From Pedobacter steynii (lineage in GTDB: Bacteria > Bacteroidota > Bacteroidia > Sphingobacteriales > Sphingobacteriaceae): a stretch of 64,000 nt of DNA. The DNA lies in NCBI RefSeq assembly GCF_900103665.1, contig NZ_FNGY01000006.1, positions 62,001-126,000 on the forward strand, read 5' to 3'. Shown here in pieces: positions 8,156-17,899 of this stretch; position 1 is the stretch's first letter; each line of letters starts with the position of its first letter. The notes under the pieces are model-generated. The model had not been told where the DNA came from. It saw only the letters and a program-made list of their open reading frames with translations, and did not search any database. The position numbers and the translations under genes are program-made.

Positions 8156-9712
8156 TTAGGCCTCCAGGCCATGTATTTTCTTCATCACCAAATCAAAGCC
8201 AGATCTTAATGTAGCAAGCGTATCTGCGGGGTGAACATGTTGCTGATAGTGTTGTATTGCTTCTTGCTCATCCACCTGATTTTTCTTAATGGCATGTAAT
8301 ATTGCCCTGGCTACGACTGATTTTTGTAAATCATTTGCAGGCTCATCTTCAGCAACGGTTTCATAATCATTTGGTGTGATCAGTGGGGTATCTTCCCTTA
8401 GTTTTGTCGCATTTAATACCGCTTCAAATGTAGGTGCATTGGCTACCCTTGCGCCTAGTCCGCAGGTAGCAGGATCAATGTTTTTCCATTTTAAGATGGT
8501 TGCAATAAGAGAAGTATGGTCAAAAGGGGTGTTTCCCGGAGCTTCCCGGAATACGGTATTGGCCTGAATTTGAGGGGAAACAAAAATAGCAGGTACACGG
8601 ACCCCAAATGTATCAAAAGCAAAGTTGCATTCCAGTTGATTGGGTTTGGCCGGATGGCCGTCCTGCCAGGGTGGTGTTGCATTTTTAGCGATAGGGAAAT
8701 GATCGTAGGTGCCGCCATGTTCATCAAAAGTGATGATAAATAAAGTCTCCTTCCAGCAGGGACTTTTGGAAATGGCCTGATAAAGATCATAAAGGAATTC
8801 TTCTCCCGGACCCACATTGGTCGGCGGATGGTAATCATTTCCCTGGATACCTATGGGACCAAGCATATTTCCCCAGGAAGGTTCGATATAGGAATAAGAC
8901 GGTAAGGTACCTGCTGCGGCGCGTTCATAAAATGTGGTGATGTGATCAAAATGATCATTAAAGCTGCTGTCCTGAATTTGTGAGAACAAATCACGGGTAT
9001 AACAGTAATCGCTCAGATACCATAATTTGTTGTAATAAATCATCCAGTCGTCCGTGCTGTGGTAGCCCTGGTTACTCAGGATGTTCCAATGGGTAGGTTC
9101 GCTGAAGTTTACTTTCAATTTAGCCGGATCAAAGGTGTCAAAATGGTTGTCTACCCAAGCGCCCTGCTGCCCTGTATGATGGTCTATACCAATTGAATTT
9201 CCTGTTGCAGCAAAGGCCCGGTTACAATTGGTTTGCGAAGGGATGGAAGCAAACCACTGGTCGCAGACGGCGAAATTCTTTGCTAATCCGTTGATCACCG
9301 GCAGGTCTGTCGGGGTATAGGTTTTCATGATGTCTTCGGGGTTCTCGAACCAGCCATAATAGTCCTGATAAAAACCACCCATTTCGGGGTTGTCTGTAGG
9401 GTTTTCGACACCAGGCGTCAACGAAGTATAACATTGTTTGTGTACATGTTCAAACACTTCATGTGGATCCCAGGCAGGGATTTTTAAATCACCATCCGTT
9501 CCCTTGATCACAGGTTGTGGAGTGCCGTTTACATCGAGATTGAACAAATCCGGCCGGAGTCCGTGGAAAGTATGCGGATGGCCGGGATCAATGGCAGTAA
9601 TAATGTTCTTTTTTTCTTCTTCTTCATACAACCAGCCAAGGAGGTTGTCGAAGGATCGGTTTTCCAGCATAACATGTACGATATGCTTGATGTTGGGCAT
9701 GAAGTGACTCAT
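8156..9712 (-). CDS. Phosphoesterase of the phospholipase C / acid phosphatase (AcpA) family
   Basis: 518 residues. Family hallmarks are all present: VMLENRSFDNLLG (Glu17-Asn18-Arg19 near the N-terminus), SIPSQTNCNRAFAATGNS (about 157-173), YIEPSW (275-280), TFDEHGGTYDH with Asp330/Glu331, and PFDHTSL (396-402). These are the metal-binding and catalytic regions of non-haemolytic phospholipase C and AcpA-type phosphatases. No signal peptide is visible from the ATG at 9712, which is unusual because many relatives are secreted; the enzyme may be cytoplasmic or leave by a non-Sec route. The substrate (phospholipid or another phosphoester) cannot be decided. The gene converges on the DyP-glycyl radical gene and diverges from the capsule locus. 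Confidence 0.85.
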   Translation of the reverse strand: MSHFMPNIKHIVHVMLENRSFDNLLGWLYEEEEKKNIITAIDPGHPHTFHGLRPDLFNLDVNGTPQPVIKGTDGDLKIPAWDPHEVFEHVHKQCYTSLTPGVENPTDNPEMGGFYQDYYGWFENPEDIMKTYTPTDLPVINGLAKNFAVCDQWFASIPSQTNCNRAFAATGNSIGIDHHTGQQGAWVDNHFDTFDPAKLKVNFSEPTHWNILSNQGYHSTDDWMIYYNKLWYLSDYCYTRDLFSQIQDSSFNDHFDHITTFYERAAAGTLPSYSYIEPSWGNMLGPIGIQGNDYHPPTNVGPGEEFLYDLYQAISKSPCWKETLFIITFDEHGGTYDHFPIAKNATPPWQDGHPAKPNQLECNFAFDTFGVRVPAIFVSPQIQANTVFREAPGNTPFDHTSLIATILKWKNIDPATCGLGARVANAPTFEAVLNATKLREDTPLITPNDYETVAEDEPANDLQKSVVARAILHAIKKNQVDEQEAIQHYQQHVHPADTLATLRSGFDLVMKKIHGLEA

Positions 9713-9973
9713 GGTTAAATGAATTTGAGCGTTAGATAATGAGACCGTTAATGTGTTATTAAATATAGTAAATTATTATTTAATGGTGATATTTTTGATG
9801 GCGACAAACTATGATCACATTTCTGACGTTTTATAGCTGACGCCGGGAATTTAGTGGCTACTGCGCCTCAATTGTATCAGGAAGATTACAGTTGATGATC
9901 CCTATAATTGGGTATATTTCGTTAATCGTAGGATAAAATTTTAAAATATAGCGCATGTAAACTGTCGCGATTG

Positions 9974-9981
9974 TATTTTTG
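9974..9981 (+). promoter_or_regulatory. -7 promoter element for the capsule locus
   Basis: TATTTTTG matches the Bacteroidota -7 consensus TAnnTTTG and ends 45 nt before the ATG at 10027. No clear -33 TTTG is seen at the usual distance. The rest of the 314-nt divergent gap (9713-10026) is AT-rich, with no other gene that I can support. Confidence 0.45.
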
Positions 9982-10026
9982 TTAAGGCAAATTTAGCCCC
10001 TTACAAAATCCTTTAAAGACCTTATC

Positions 10027-10755
10027 ATGTTTTCCTTTTTTAAGAAACGAACGCACGTTGACCATATGGAGTGGTTAGGAGTGGATATGCATTCCCATTT
10101 ATTGCCCGGCATCGATGACGGGGCAACGGATATGCCACAATCTGTTGGTTTTATAAAAAAGTTAAATGAACTCGGCTTCCAAAAGCTGCTCTGTACCCCG
10201 CATATTTTCTCGGAACTCTATCCCAATACACCGGATACGATACAAGCTGCATTAGACTGTACACGTCTGGCTTTGAAAGCTGCTCAGGTCGAGGTGGAAA
10301 TAGGGGCAGGAGCGGAGTACATGATCAATGATACGTTTAAGGTTTCAAATGATCTGGTGTCCCTTCCAAAGAAACACCTGCTCATTGAAATGTCTTACCT
10401 CTCTGAAATGCCGAATATAGAACAGGTGATCTTTAACCTTCAGGTGAAAGGATACGTGGTCATCCTTGCGCATCCCGAACGGTATAACTTTTATTTCGAG
10501 CGTCACCAACGCTTTCACCGTTTCAAAGAAATGGGGGTATTGTTCCAGCTCAACCTGTTGTCGGTATGCGGATATTATGGGAAAGAAGTGAAGAAACTAT
10601 CCGAATACCTGCTTCAGAAGAACTATTATGACCTGGCAGGTACCGACCTGCATCACGACAAACATTTGCAGGTATTGACGCAGGAAATACAAACCGGACG
10701 CCTTTTTAATAAGATTGGTCATGTTGGTTTTAAGAACCGAGAGCTGTTTTTTTAA
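10027..10755 (+). CDS. PHP-type tyrosine protein phosphatase (CpsB/YwqE family)
   Basis: 242 residues. The PHP metal-binding motifs are in order: MHSHLLPGIDDGATDM (His22, His24, Asp30/31), CTPH (His59), ILAHPERY and GTDLHHD. Enzymes of this manganese-dependent family dephosphorylate the tyrosine cluster of Wzc/BY-kinases and so set capsule chain length and amount. First gene of the exopolysaccharide block and two genes upstream of the matching kinase, which supports the role. No signal peptide, so cytoplasmic. ATG at 10027 directly follows the TAnnTTTG element at 9974. Confidence 0.92.
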   Translation: MFSFFKKRTHVDHMEWLGVDMHSHLLPGIDDGATDMPQSVGFIKKLNELGFQKLLCTPHIFSELYPNTPDTIQAALDCTRLALKAAQVEVEIGAGAEYMINDTFKVSNDLVSLPKKHLLIEMSYLSEMPNIEQVIFNLQVKGYVVILAHPERYNFYFERHQRFHRFKEMGVLFQLNLLSVCGYYGKEVKKLSEYLLQKNYYDLAGTDLHHDKHLQVLTQEIQTGRLFNKIGHVGFKNRELFF

Positions 10756-10799
10756 TTAAATACCCATTTCTGGCTAGGTGTACTGAAATTTAAATCAAT

Positions 10800-10807
10800 T
10801 AGTTTTG
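10800..10807 (+). promoter_or_regulatory. -7 promoter-like element before the export lipoprotein
   Basis: TAGTTTTG matches TAnnTTTG, 50 nt before the ATG at 10857 in the 101-nt gap after the phosphatase gene. The gap size and this element suggest a second promoter inside the capsule block. No clear -33 element is visible. Confidence 0.35.
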
Positions 10808-10856
10808 CTTTTACGGAATTCTGCTGGTTAGGCGGTTTTTTTAGAACGAAATTACT

Positions 10857-11663
10857 ATGATTAAATTAATGTTAACAAAAAAATACCTGAATTTTTTAAT
10901 TATTTTCTCTGTTTTTCTGTTAAGTTCCTGTTCTGTCACTAAAAAAGTCCCTTATTTTCAGGATATTGATGCAGATGGCAGGTCTTTGTTCGCTAAAACA
11001 GGTGAATTTAATGAATTAACCATTCATTCGGATGATATTCTATCTATTTCCATTGTAACTATTGATGCCGCAACATCGATGCCGGTTAACCAACTGGCAG
11101 GTCAGAGTGTAACTGCAGCAATTCAGTCTGCTAATCCGGCAGGACTTTCTTCAGCAAGTGGTTTTCTGGTCGATAAAAACGGAGAGATAGACATTTCTGT
11201 CGTTGGAAAGGTGAAAGTGGCAGGGTTAACCACCTATGAAGCCAGAGAATTGATTAAAACCAAGGCATCTGTGGTTTACAGAGATCCAAACGTACAGGTT
11301 CGCTATGCAAACTTCAAGGTGACCGTGTTAGGAGAAGTAGCCAGGCCTGCATCTTATGTTCTGCCAAATGAAAAAGTAAGTGTTTTAGATGCACTGGGAA
11401 TGGCGGGTGACCTCACCATTTTTGGGAAAAGAGAGAACATCTTACTCATCAGAGATATTGATGGCAAGAAGGAATTTGCAAGGCTGGACCTCAACTCTTC
11501 CCAGGTCTTTAACAGTCCCTTTTATTACCTGAAACAGAATGATGTCATCTATGTGGAGCCTAATAAAGGTAAGGCAGCCTCTTTAAACCAGGCAAGAACA
11601 CAAACTTTCGCCGTTATTGGAACCGCCCTCTCAGTCTTGATCGTATTGTTTTCAAGGCTTTAA
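10857..11663 (+). CDS. Polysaccharide export lipoprotein (Wza-like, Poly_export/SLBB)
   Basis: 268 residues. A lipoprotein signal with lipobox LLSSC gives Cys25 as the acylated residue. The Poly_export domain begins at VPYFQDI and covers about 35-150 (DDILSISIV, FLVDKNGEIDISVVGKVKVAG); an SLBB-type segment follows (VTVLGEVARPASYVLPNEKVSVLDALGMAG). A C-terminal hydrophobic stretch (TFAVIGTALSVLIVLFSRL) fits the membrane-spanning end of such proteins. Forms the outer-membrane export channel working with the Wzc-like kinase 35 nt downstream. An alternative ATG at codon 5 would leave the lipobox intact. Confidence 0.92.
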   Translation: MIKLMLTKKYLNFLIIFSVFLLSSCSVTKKVPYFQDIDADGRSLFAKTGEFNELTIHSDDILSISIVTIDAATSMPVNQLAGQSVTAAIQSANPAGLSSASGFLVDKNGEIDISVVGKVKVAGLTTYEARELIKTKASVVYRDPNVQVRYANFKVTVLGEVARPASYVLPNEKVSVLDALGMAGDLTIFGKRENILLIRDIDGKKEFARLDLNSSQVFNSPFYYLKQNDVIYVEPNKGKAASLNQARTQTFAVIGTALSVLIVLFSRL

Positions 11664-11698
11664 CAAATAGTATCATGCTAACATCTATGCAATATTAA

Positions 11699-14056
11699 AT
11701 GAAGAACACGATTTCAGAATATAAAACTGCACATGAGGATACCGAAGGACTGGATTTAAAGCAAATCTTGTCGAGAATCCTGGCAAATTGGTATTGGATT
11801 GCTTTATCGGTATTGGTCTGCCTGGCATGTGCGAATCTATATGTGCGGTATAAAACGCCCAGTTATAAAATTTCTGCAAGAGTATTGGTGAATGACGAGA
11901 AAAAGGGCGCAGGATTGTCTGGTGGAGGAGATCTTTTGGGTGATTTAGGAGGACTATTGGGTACGAAAAGTACCGTTGATAATGAAGCAGAAATCCTAAA
12001 GACAAGGTATCTGATGGAGCAGGTGGTGAAAGATATGAACCTCAACATCACCTATTACAGAAAAGGGAGACTGAAAAAGGTGGAACTTTATGAATCTCCT
12101 TATCGGGTAAAGGTCGTGGCTGCTGCGGATACCATTAAGGCCACAGATGTGGAAGTCAGCTTTCTGAAAAATGACCGGGTTGCGGTAAGTGCTGATGGCA
12201 TAGATACGCTGGTGGCTTTAGACCGTTCTTTTACGATCCCTTTTGTTGGGGTTGTGCAGATCATTAAAGGAACCGCAGTCCCTGTTTTGGAGGAGAAATA
12301 TTCTTTTAACATCATGTCTGTGGATACTAAAGTGATCGCACTGATGGATGCCATTACGGTAGAAGTTAAAAACAAGCAGGTGACGATTATAGACCTGAGC
12401 TTAACCCATGCGATCCCTAAAAAAGGAGAAGACATCTTAAACAAGCTGATCGAAAAATATGTACAGGCCAACCTGACGGATAAGAACGAGGTGGCCGACA
12501 GTACCGTGAAGTTTATCCAGAACCGCCTGGCTTATATCGGTGGGGAGCTGGGAGGCCTGGAAGGAAATATCCAGAATTTTAAGCAGGAAAATAACCTTGC
12601 GGATATGACCGAACAGTCTAAATTGCTGGTACAGACCACCGGACAATATGTAAATGACCTCGGGAAAATAGAAACCCAGATCAGTATCCTAAAGAGTTTA
12701 CAGGACTACCTGAAAGATGAGGGCAAGAATAAAAGAGTATTGCCAAGTTCACTCATTCCTGCAGATCTGGTTTTTAACGGGGCCGTAGAAAAATACAATT
12801 CCTTAACCCTGGAGCGGGCAAGGCGCCTGATCGGGGTAACCGAAGCCAATCCTGGAATCCAGTTGATGGATAAAGAAATTGCCAATGCCAGGGCAGATAT
12901 TGAATCTAATATTTCCACTACCCTGGATGGATTTCTCATTACCAGAAACCGGATCAACGGACAAATGAAAAAAGCGGAAGGACAGGTCCGCAATGTTCCA
13001 AAAGTGGAGCGAAACTATTTAAATCTGGCCAGACAACAACAGATCAAACAAGAGCTTTACATCTTTCTGATGCAGAAAAGTGAAGAGACCGCCATTTCTA
13101 AGACGTCTAATATTGCTAACTCCAAAACCATAGACCCCCCCAAGTCTGAAGTTAAGCCTTTTAGTCCGAAAAGAATGGTGGTCTATTTATTTGGATTGGT
13201 GGCAGGACTGGTGATTCCATTGGGATTAATGTATGTGAAAGACTTGTTGAATGATAAAATTCAGACCAAAGAAGACATCATGAGGATTACCCAGGTGCCG
13301 ATTATCGGAGAGATCAGTCATGATGAGGGGAACGACAATATGGTGGTGGCCAACAGTTCCAGATCTGCCATATCCGAGCAGTTCAGGGCCTTGCGTACCA
13401 ACCTGTCTTTCTTCTTCAAGAATAGCGATGAGAAAGTGATTCTGTTAACCAGCAGCATGTCTGGAGAAGGAAAGTCATTTGTGGCGATCAACCTGGGGCA
13501 GATTTTAGCGCTGACCAATAAGAAGGTTCTGTTAATGGAGCTGGATTTACGTAAGCCCGGTCTTTCTGCCAAACTGGAGATCTCAAACCCGATCGGTTTT
13601 ACCAATTATGTGACCAGTCCGGAGTTGACCAGCGGTGATATTGTGAAGCCATTGAAAATTCAGGAAAATCTGTTTGTGGTGAGTTCAGGTCCGATTCCAC
13701 CGAACCCGGCAGAATTGCTGCTGAGTGAAAGAACAAAAACGCTCATGCAGGAATTGAAGCAGCAATTTGATTATATCATCATTGATGCACCACCAGTGGG
13801 AATCGTAACCGATGCCCAGCTGCTGGCTTCCTATGCAGATGTGTGTCTGTATCTGGTGCGTCAAAACTATACGCTAAAACAACAATTGAATATTGTAGAT
13901 GGCCTATCCGGAAGCCAGAAAATGAAAGGTTTAAGTATCGTCGTCAACGACATCAAAGCCACCAAAGGTTATGGTTATGGATACAGCTATGGCAATTACG
14001 ATGTGACTGGTAAAGAGTTGGGTTTTTTCAGCAAACTGTTTAAAAGAAATAAATAA
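11699..14056 (+). CDS. Polysaccharide co-polymerase / tyrosine autokinase (Wzc-like)
   Basis: 785 residues. The Wzz domain starts near residue 20, with transmembrane helix 1 at about 31-50 (ILANWYWIALSVLVCLACANLYV), a long periplasmic coiled region, and helix 2 at about 490-515 (MVVYLFGLVAGLVIPLGLMYVK). The cytoplasmic BY-kinase follows: Walker A SMSGEGKSF (about 587-596), Walker A' MELDLRKPG (about 612) and Walker B IIIDAPPVG (about 693). The tail GYGYGYSYGNY (about 757-767) is the Tyr cluster that is autophosphorylated in this family. Controls chain length and export with the lipoprotein and the PHP phosphatase upstream. Ends 6 nt before the flippase gene. Confidence 0.95.
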   Translation: MKNTISEYKTAHEDTEGLDLKQILSRILANWYWIALSVLVCLACANLYVRYKTPSYKISARVLVNDEKKGAGLSGGGDLLGDLGGLLGTKSTVDNEAEILKTRYLMEQVVKDMNLNITYYRKGRLKKVELYESPYRVKVVAAADTIKATDVEVSFLKNDRVAVSADGIDTLVALDRSFTIPFVGVVQIIKGTAVPVLEEKYSFNIMSVDTKVIALMDAITVEVKNKQVTIIDLSLTHAIPKKGEDILNKLIEKYVQANLTDKNEVADSTVKFIQNRLAYIGGELGGLEGNIQNFKQENNLADMTEQSKLLVQTTGQYVNDLGKIETQISILKSLQDYLKDEGKNKRVLPSSLIPADLVFNGAVEKYNSLTLERARRLIGVTEANPGIQLMDKEIANARADIESNISTTLDGFLITRNRINGQMKKAEGQVRNVPKVERNYLNLARQQQIKQELYIFLMQKSEETAISKTSNIANSKTIDPPKSEVKPFSPKRMVVYLFGLVAGLVIPLGLMYVKDLLNDKIQTKEDIMRITQVPIIGEISHDEGNDNMVVANSSRSAISEQFRALRTNLSFFFKNSDEKVILLTSSMSGEGKSFVAINLGQILALTNKKVLLMELDLRKPGLSAKLEISNPIGFTNYVTSPELTSGDIVKPLKIQENLFVVSSGPIPPNPAELLLSERTKTLMQELKQQFDYIIIDAPPVGIVTDAQLLASYADVCLYLVRQNYTLKQQLNIVDGLSGSQKMKGLSIVVNDIKATKGYGYGYSYGNYDVTGKELGFFSKLFKRNK

Positions 14057-14062
14057 TTTCAA

Positions 14063-15610
14063 ATGAAATCAGCAAATAAGGTGGTTGTCAACACGGGTAT
14101 ATTGTATGCCAGGATGTTAATAACAATGGGGATTTCGTTGTATTCCACGAGGCTGGTATTAAATGCGTTGGGTTCGGTTGACTATGGGGTTTTTAACCTC
14201 GTTGCCGGAGTGATTGCCATGTTGTCTTTTTTAAATACGGCAATGGCTACTTCTACCCAAAGGTTTCTTTCTTTCTTCCAGGGGAAAAATGATTTGAACA
14301 TGCAAAAGCGGGTTTTTACAAACAGCCTGCTCCTGCATATCGGGATCGGTTTACTGATTGTCGTTGTGCTGGAAGTTTCCGGATTCTTTCTCTTTAATGG
14401 TTTTCTGAACATTCCTGCGGATAGAATGGAGGTGGCGAGGTTGATCTATCACTTTATGTCGGTAACGGTGTTTTTCACTATTGTGGCGGTCCCTTTTACG
14501 GGCTCCCTTGTGGCGCATGAAAATATGCTCTGGGTAGCAGTGGTGAATGTGGTAGAGACCTTGTTAAAACTGGCGATTGCCTATGTATTATATGTGGTGG
14601 CCCAGGATAAATTATCCGTCTATGGCCTGCTGACGGCCGGAATAAGCATTGCCAGCTTTTTGCTTTATGCGGTGTATTGTTTTGGCAAATATGAAGACTG
14701 CACGCTGGAAGGGCTTTTTTCGGTAGATAAAAAGATGATGAAAGAGCTGACCTCCTTTGCAGGATGGAACCTGTTCGGTTCTTTATGTTCGCTGGGAAGG
14801 GCACAGGGCCTGGCGATCTTGCTCAATGTTTTTTTTGGAACAGTGGTCAATGCAGCCTATGCCATTGCGAATCAGGTGGCGGCGCAGTTGAACTTCTTTT
14901 CTTTGACGCTCCTACGGGCCATCAATCCGCAAATCATGAAAAGTGAAGGGGCAGACAACCGGGAAAAGATGCTCCGGCTTTCTATGATTGGAAGTAAGTT
15001 TGGATTCTTTCTGCTTGCTTTTGCTGCGGTTCCCTGCATTTTTGAGATGAAAGCGATTCTTCATTTGTGGTTAAATAATGTACCTGAATATACAGCGTCT
15101 TTTTGCTCCCTGATGTTGTGTGCGACCTTAATCAATCAACTGACGATAGGTTTGCAGTCGGCGGTACAGGCAACCGGAAAGGTGAAGGTTTACCAGGCCG
15201 TAGTGGGCTCTGTTTTATTGCTGGCATTGCCACTGGCTTACCTGCTCTTAAAGTTGGGGTATCCCGTTTATACCGTGTTTATAGGCTATTGTTTTATCGA
15301 GGTAATCGCCTGTATATTACGCCTGTTTTTTTTAAGAAATATAGCGGGATTATCCATTCCACTGTATTTTTCTAATGTGATTTATAAAGTGGTAATTCCA
15401 CTTTGTCTGCTGATCCTGACCTGTTATTTAAGTGTAACCTATGTTCATTTCGGATGGAGGTTTGTCTTTACAGGTGTCACTGGCGTTTTTGTCTTCGTGA
15501 TCAGTATTTACCTCTTTGGCTTATGTGAGGATGAGAAAGAAATCATTCACAAAATAATGAATCAGTTGATCCATAAACTGAACCGAAAGAAACAATTTAA
15601 TCACGTGTAG
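14063..15610 (+). CDS. Polysaccharide flippase (Wzx / MATE-like polysaccharide transport family)
   Basis: 515 residues, almost entirely hydrophobic, with about 12-14 predicted transmembrane helices. The N-terminus (NTGILYARMLITMGISLYSTRLVLNALGSVDYGVFNLV) is the conserved opening of Wzx-type oligosaccharide flippases in Bacteroidota. Expected to move the undecaprenyl-linked repeat unit across the inner membrane. It starts 6 nt after the kinase gene, so translational coupling is likely. The lipid-linked substrate is inferred from context. Confidence 0.92.
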   Translation: MKSANKVVVNTGILYARMLITMGISLYSTRLVLNALGSVDYGVFNLVAGVIAMLSFLNTAMATSTQRFLSFFQGKNDLNMQKRVFTNSLLLHIGIGLLIVVVLEVSGFFLFNGFLNIPADRMEVARLIYHFMSVTVFFTIVAVPFTGSLVAHENMLWVAVVNVVETLLKLAIAYVLYVVAQDKLSVYGLLTAGISIASFLLYAVYCFGKYEDCTLEGLFSVDKKMMKELTSFAGWNLFGSLCSLGRAQGLAILLNVFFGTVVNAAYAIANQVAAQLNFFSLTLLRAINPQIMKSEGADNREKMLRLSMIGSKFGFFLLAFAAVPCIFEMKAILHLWLNNVPEYTASFCSLMLCATLINQLTIGLQSAVQATGKVKVYQAVVGSVLLLALPLAYLLLKLGYPVYTVFIGYCFIEVIACILRLFFLRNIAGLSIPLYFSNVIYKVVIPLCLLILTCYLSVTYVHFGWRFVFTGVTGVFVFVISIYLFGLCEDEKEIIHKIMNQLIHKLNRKKQFNHV

Positions 15611-15622
15611 TCTGTACCAAGT

Positions 15623-16630
15623 ATGAAAAGTATCTTAAAAAAGATCGTTCCGAAATCTGCAAAAAGATTCTATCGGTCGAAGCAAACCCAGTTGTCGATT
15701 ATCAAAGATTTCGTCTATGATTACCGGAAATTTAACAGGGAGTCTGCTTCGTTTAAATTGAGGAATAAAGAGATGATGCAGGCGTATATCATTAAAGAAT
15801 ATCACGCCATAGAAAAAGGACTGGCACTGCTGGAGCCGCGTCCGGGATTTGGCGCAGCGCGGATTTCTGCTCTGGCCGATGTGGTGGAAGAATACATTAA
15901 TGGTTATGGGATAGACTCGGTTACGTCTATCACGGCCTTTACGCTGAGGGAGTATCTGAATTATGATGCGCCTTACAATCAGATTCCAAAAGATTTATCC
16001 AGGAAACTGGAAAACCTGTTGGCGAGGTGTGATGAATCATCTCAGGGGAAGACCGGAGGAACGAAGATCATTCCCAAAACTGAAATCACCGAAACGCTGA
16101 ATTTTGATTACAGTAGTTTCTTTAAATCCAGACATAGCGTCCGGGATTTTTCGGAAGAACCGGTGGATACACAGTTGATTCTGAATGCGATTGATACGGC
16201 CAGATACACGCCATCGGTGTGTAACCGCCAGGCATGGAAGGTTTATGTGATCGAACATTCTAATGTGGAGTTGAAGAAAAGACTCCTGAATGTTCAGAAT
16301 GGAAACAGAGGTTTTGGCGAACACATCAGTTCATTGATCGTCATCACTGGTAAGTTGTCTTCGTTTTTCGCTTATGAACGAAATCAGGTTTTTATTGATG
16401 GAGGAATGATGGCGATGTCGATTGTGCTGGCGCTCCATGCGGAAGGACTGGGCGTTTGCTGTCTGAATACAAGTTATGCGGTGAAGCAGTACGAAGCTTT
16501 TAAAGCATCTATGCAAATGGATAGCGATTGTGTTCCAATCATGTTTTTGGCGGTAGGAAATCTGAAAGATGATTTCAAAGTGGCCATTTCTGAGCGGAAG
16601 CCCTTGGCGGATATTGTTGAAGTGAGGTAA
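15623..16630 (+). CDS. Nitroreductase-family protein with an N-terminal extension, capsule-linked
   Basis: 335 residues. The C-terminal half (about 165-335) is a nitroreductase fold: SFFKSRHSVRDFSEEPVD is the FMN-phosphate binding entry, followed by ARYTPSVCNRQAWKVYVI and IDGGMMAMSIVLALHAEGLGVCCLN. The N-terminal 160 residues (basic start, then LRNKEMMQAYIIKEYHAIEKGLAL) are not part of the standard fold. Located between the flippase (12 nt gap) and a pyruvyl transferase (27 nt gap), so it probably acts on a glycan precursor or a redox step of capsule synthesis. The actual reaction is unknown. Confidence 0.8.
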   Translation: MKSILKKIVPKSAKRFYRSKQTQLSIIKDFVYDYRKFNRESASFKLRNKEMMQAYIIKEYHAIEKGLALLEPRPGFGAARISALADVVEEYINGYGIDSVTSITAFTLREYLNYDAPYNQIPKDLSRKLENLLARCDESSQGKTGGTKIIPKTEITETLNFDYSSFFKSRHSVRDFSEEPVDTQLILNAIDTARYTPSVCNRQAWKVYVIEHSNVELKKRLLNVQNGNRGFGEHISSLIVITGKLSSFFAYERNQVFIDGGMMAMSIVLALHAEGLGVCCLNTSYAVKQYEAFKASMQMDSDCVPIMFLAVGNLKDDFKVAISERKPLADIVEVR

Positions 16631-16657
16631 TAAGATATATATTTTAATTTTTAAGTG

Positions 16658-17899
16658 ATGAGTAATTTGAAGCAGCAATTTAAGGGGTTATATGTTGAGT
16701 TTTTCTGGTCTGCGGCCTCTTTCTGTTCCCTTTTTGTAAAGGCGAATAAGAACGCAAACAAAATTTTAGTGCTGCCTGCTGCGAACCTGAATGGTGGTTT
16801 TGGCGAAGATATTATGATCACCAGTTTCATGAACAATTTCGCAAATGGTACGCCAGTCTGTATCTTAAACGGATATAAGATTATTCGTGAAGATTATAAG
16901 ACGATCAATAAAAATATAGAATTTATCGATGGCTTTGACGACCGGGTTAATTTTCTTAAACTGTTGTTCCTGATTAAAAACTGTTCCCTGGTCTATGTGA
17001 TTGGCGCAGACATTATGGATGGAACATACCGTGTTCATAATTCGATCAATAGGCTGAGGGTTATTGAACTGGCAAACCGCATCGGGGTAAAGGCACAGAT
17101 TTCCGGATTCAGTGTCAGTAAAAACATCCTTCCGGTGGTTAAAGCTAAATTCATTAAGGTAGCGAAAGACGTGAGGTTAAAAATCAGGGATGTGGAATCC
17201 TATGTGAGAATGAAAGATTTTATTCCCGCAGAACAGTTGATCTTAACCAATGACATCGCTTTTATTTGTCCTGATGTTCCGGCGAGTTATCAAAGTAAAA
17301 CCTATGAGGATTACAAAACATGGGTTGCTGCAGCCAAGGCAAAAGGAAAGTCAATTATCGGCGTTTGCCCAAATGCCATCCAGGCGAAGAAAATCGGATT
17401 TGAGAATTACCTGTCAGGCTTTAAACAATTACTGGAAGGCTTTTTAGAAGTCGGGGATTATGCTTTTGTGTTCCTTTACCACGACATCAGGCCGATTTGT
17501 GACGAGGCGAGCGATAGTACCTTCAGCCGTATTCTGAATGAATATTTTGGCGCTAAATCTGTCGATTGCTTTTATACGGACCAAATCAGGAATGGGGTAG
17601 AGCTGAAGGGATATGTTTCCCTGGTTGATTTTACGATTACTGGCAGAATGCATTTAGGCATTTCGGGGCTGACTTTCTCCAAGCCGATGTTTGGCGTTTC
17701 CTATGCGAATAAATTCGAGGGTATGGTGAAGTTATTCGATGTAGATCCGAACAGCTGCCTGATAGACTATGATAAGCTGAGTGAATCAAAAGAGAAGATC
17801 AGACTCTTCACCAAAAACTTTGCGGCGATTGAAAACAGCGTAAAAAATAATATTCAGAAGGTTAAACTAGAAACAAGTAACAATTATACCCATGGGTAA
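16658..17899 (+). CDS. Polysaccharide pyruvyl transferase family protein
   Basis: 413 residues from the ATG at 16658; a GTG one codon earlier is also in frame. Features of the pyruvyl transferase fold: AANLNGGFGEDIMITSFMN near the N-terminus, VIGADIMDGTY, VKAQISGFSVS, and a C-terminal TGRMHLGISGLTFSKPMFGVSYANKFEGM, matching the conserved R-H-x-x-I block. The family transfers pyruvate from phosphoenolpyruvate to sugar hydroxyls, giving acidic ketal groups on exopolysaccharides. The last codons overlap the next gene (ATG at 17892), so the two are translationally coupled. Confidence 0.85.
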   Translation: MSNLKQQFKGLYVEFFWSAASFCSLFVKANKNANKILVLPAANLNGGFGEDIMITSFMNNFANGTPVCILNGYKIIREDYKTINKNIEFIDGFDDRVNFLKLLFLIKNCSLVYVIGADIMDGTYRVHNSINRLRVIELANRIGVKAQISGFSVSKNILPVVKAKFIKVAKDVRLKIRDVESYVRMKDFIPAEQLILTNDIAFICPDVPASYQSKTYEDYKTWVAAAKAKGKSIIGVCPNAIQAKKIGFENYLSGFKQLLEGFLEVGDYAFVFLYHDIRPICDEASDSTFSRILNEYFGAKSVDCFYTDQIRNGVELKGYVSLVDFTITGRMHLGISGLTFSKPMFGVSYANKFEGMVKLFDVDPNSCLIDYDKLSESKEKIRLFTKNFAAIENSVKNNIQKVKLETSNNYTHG

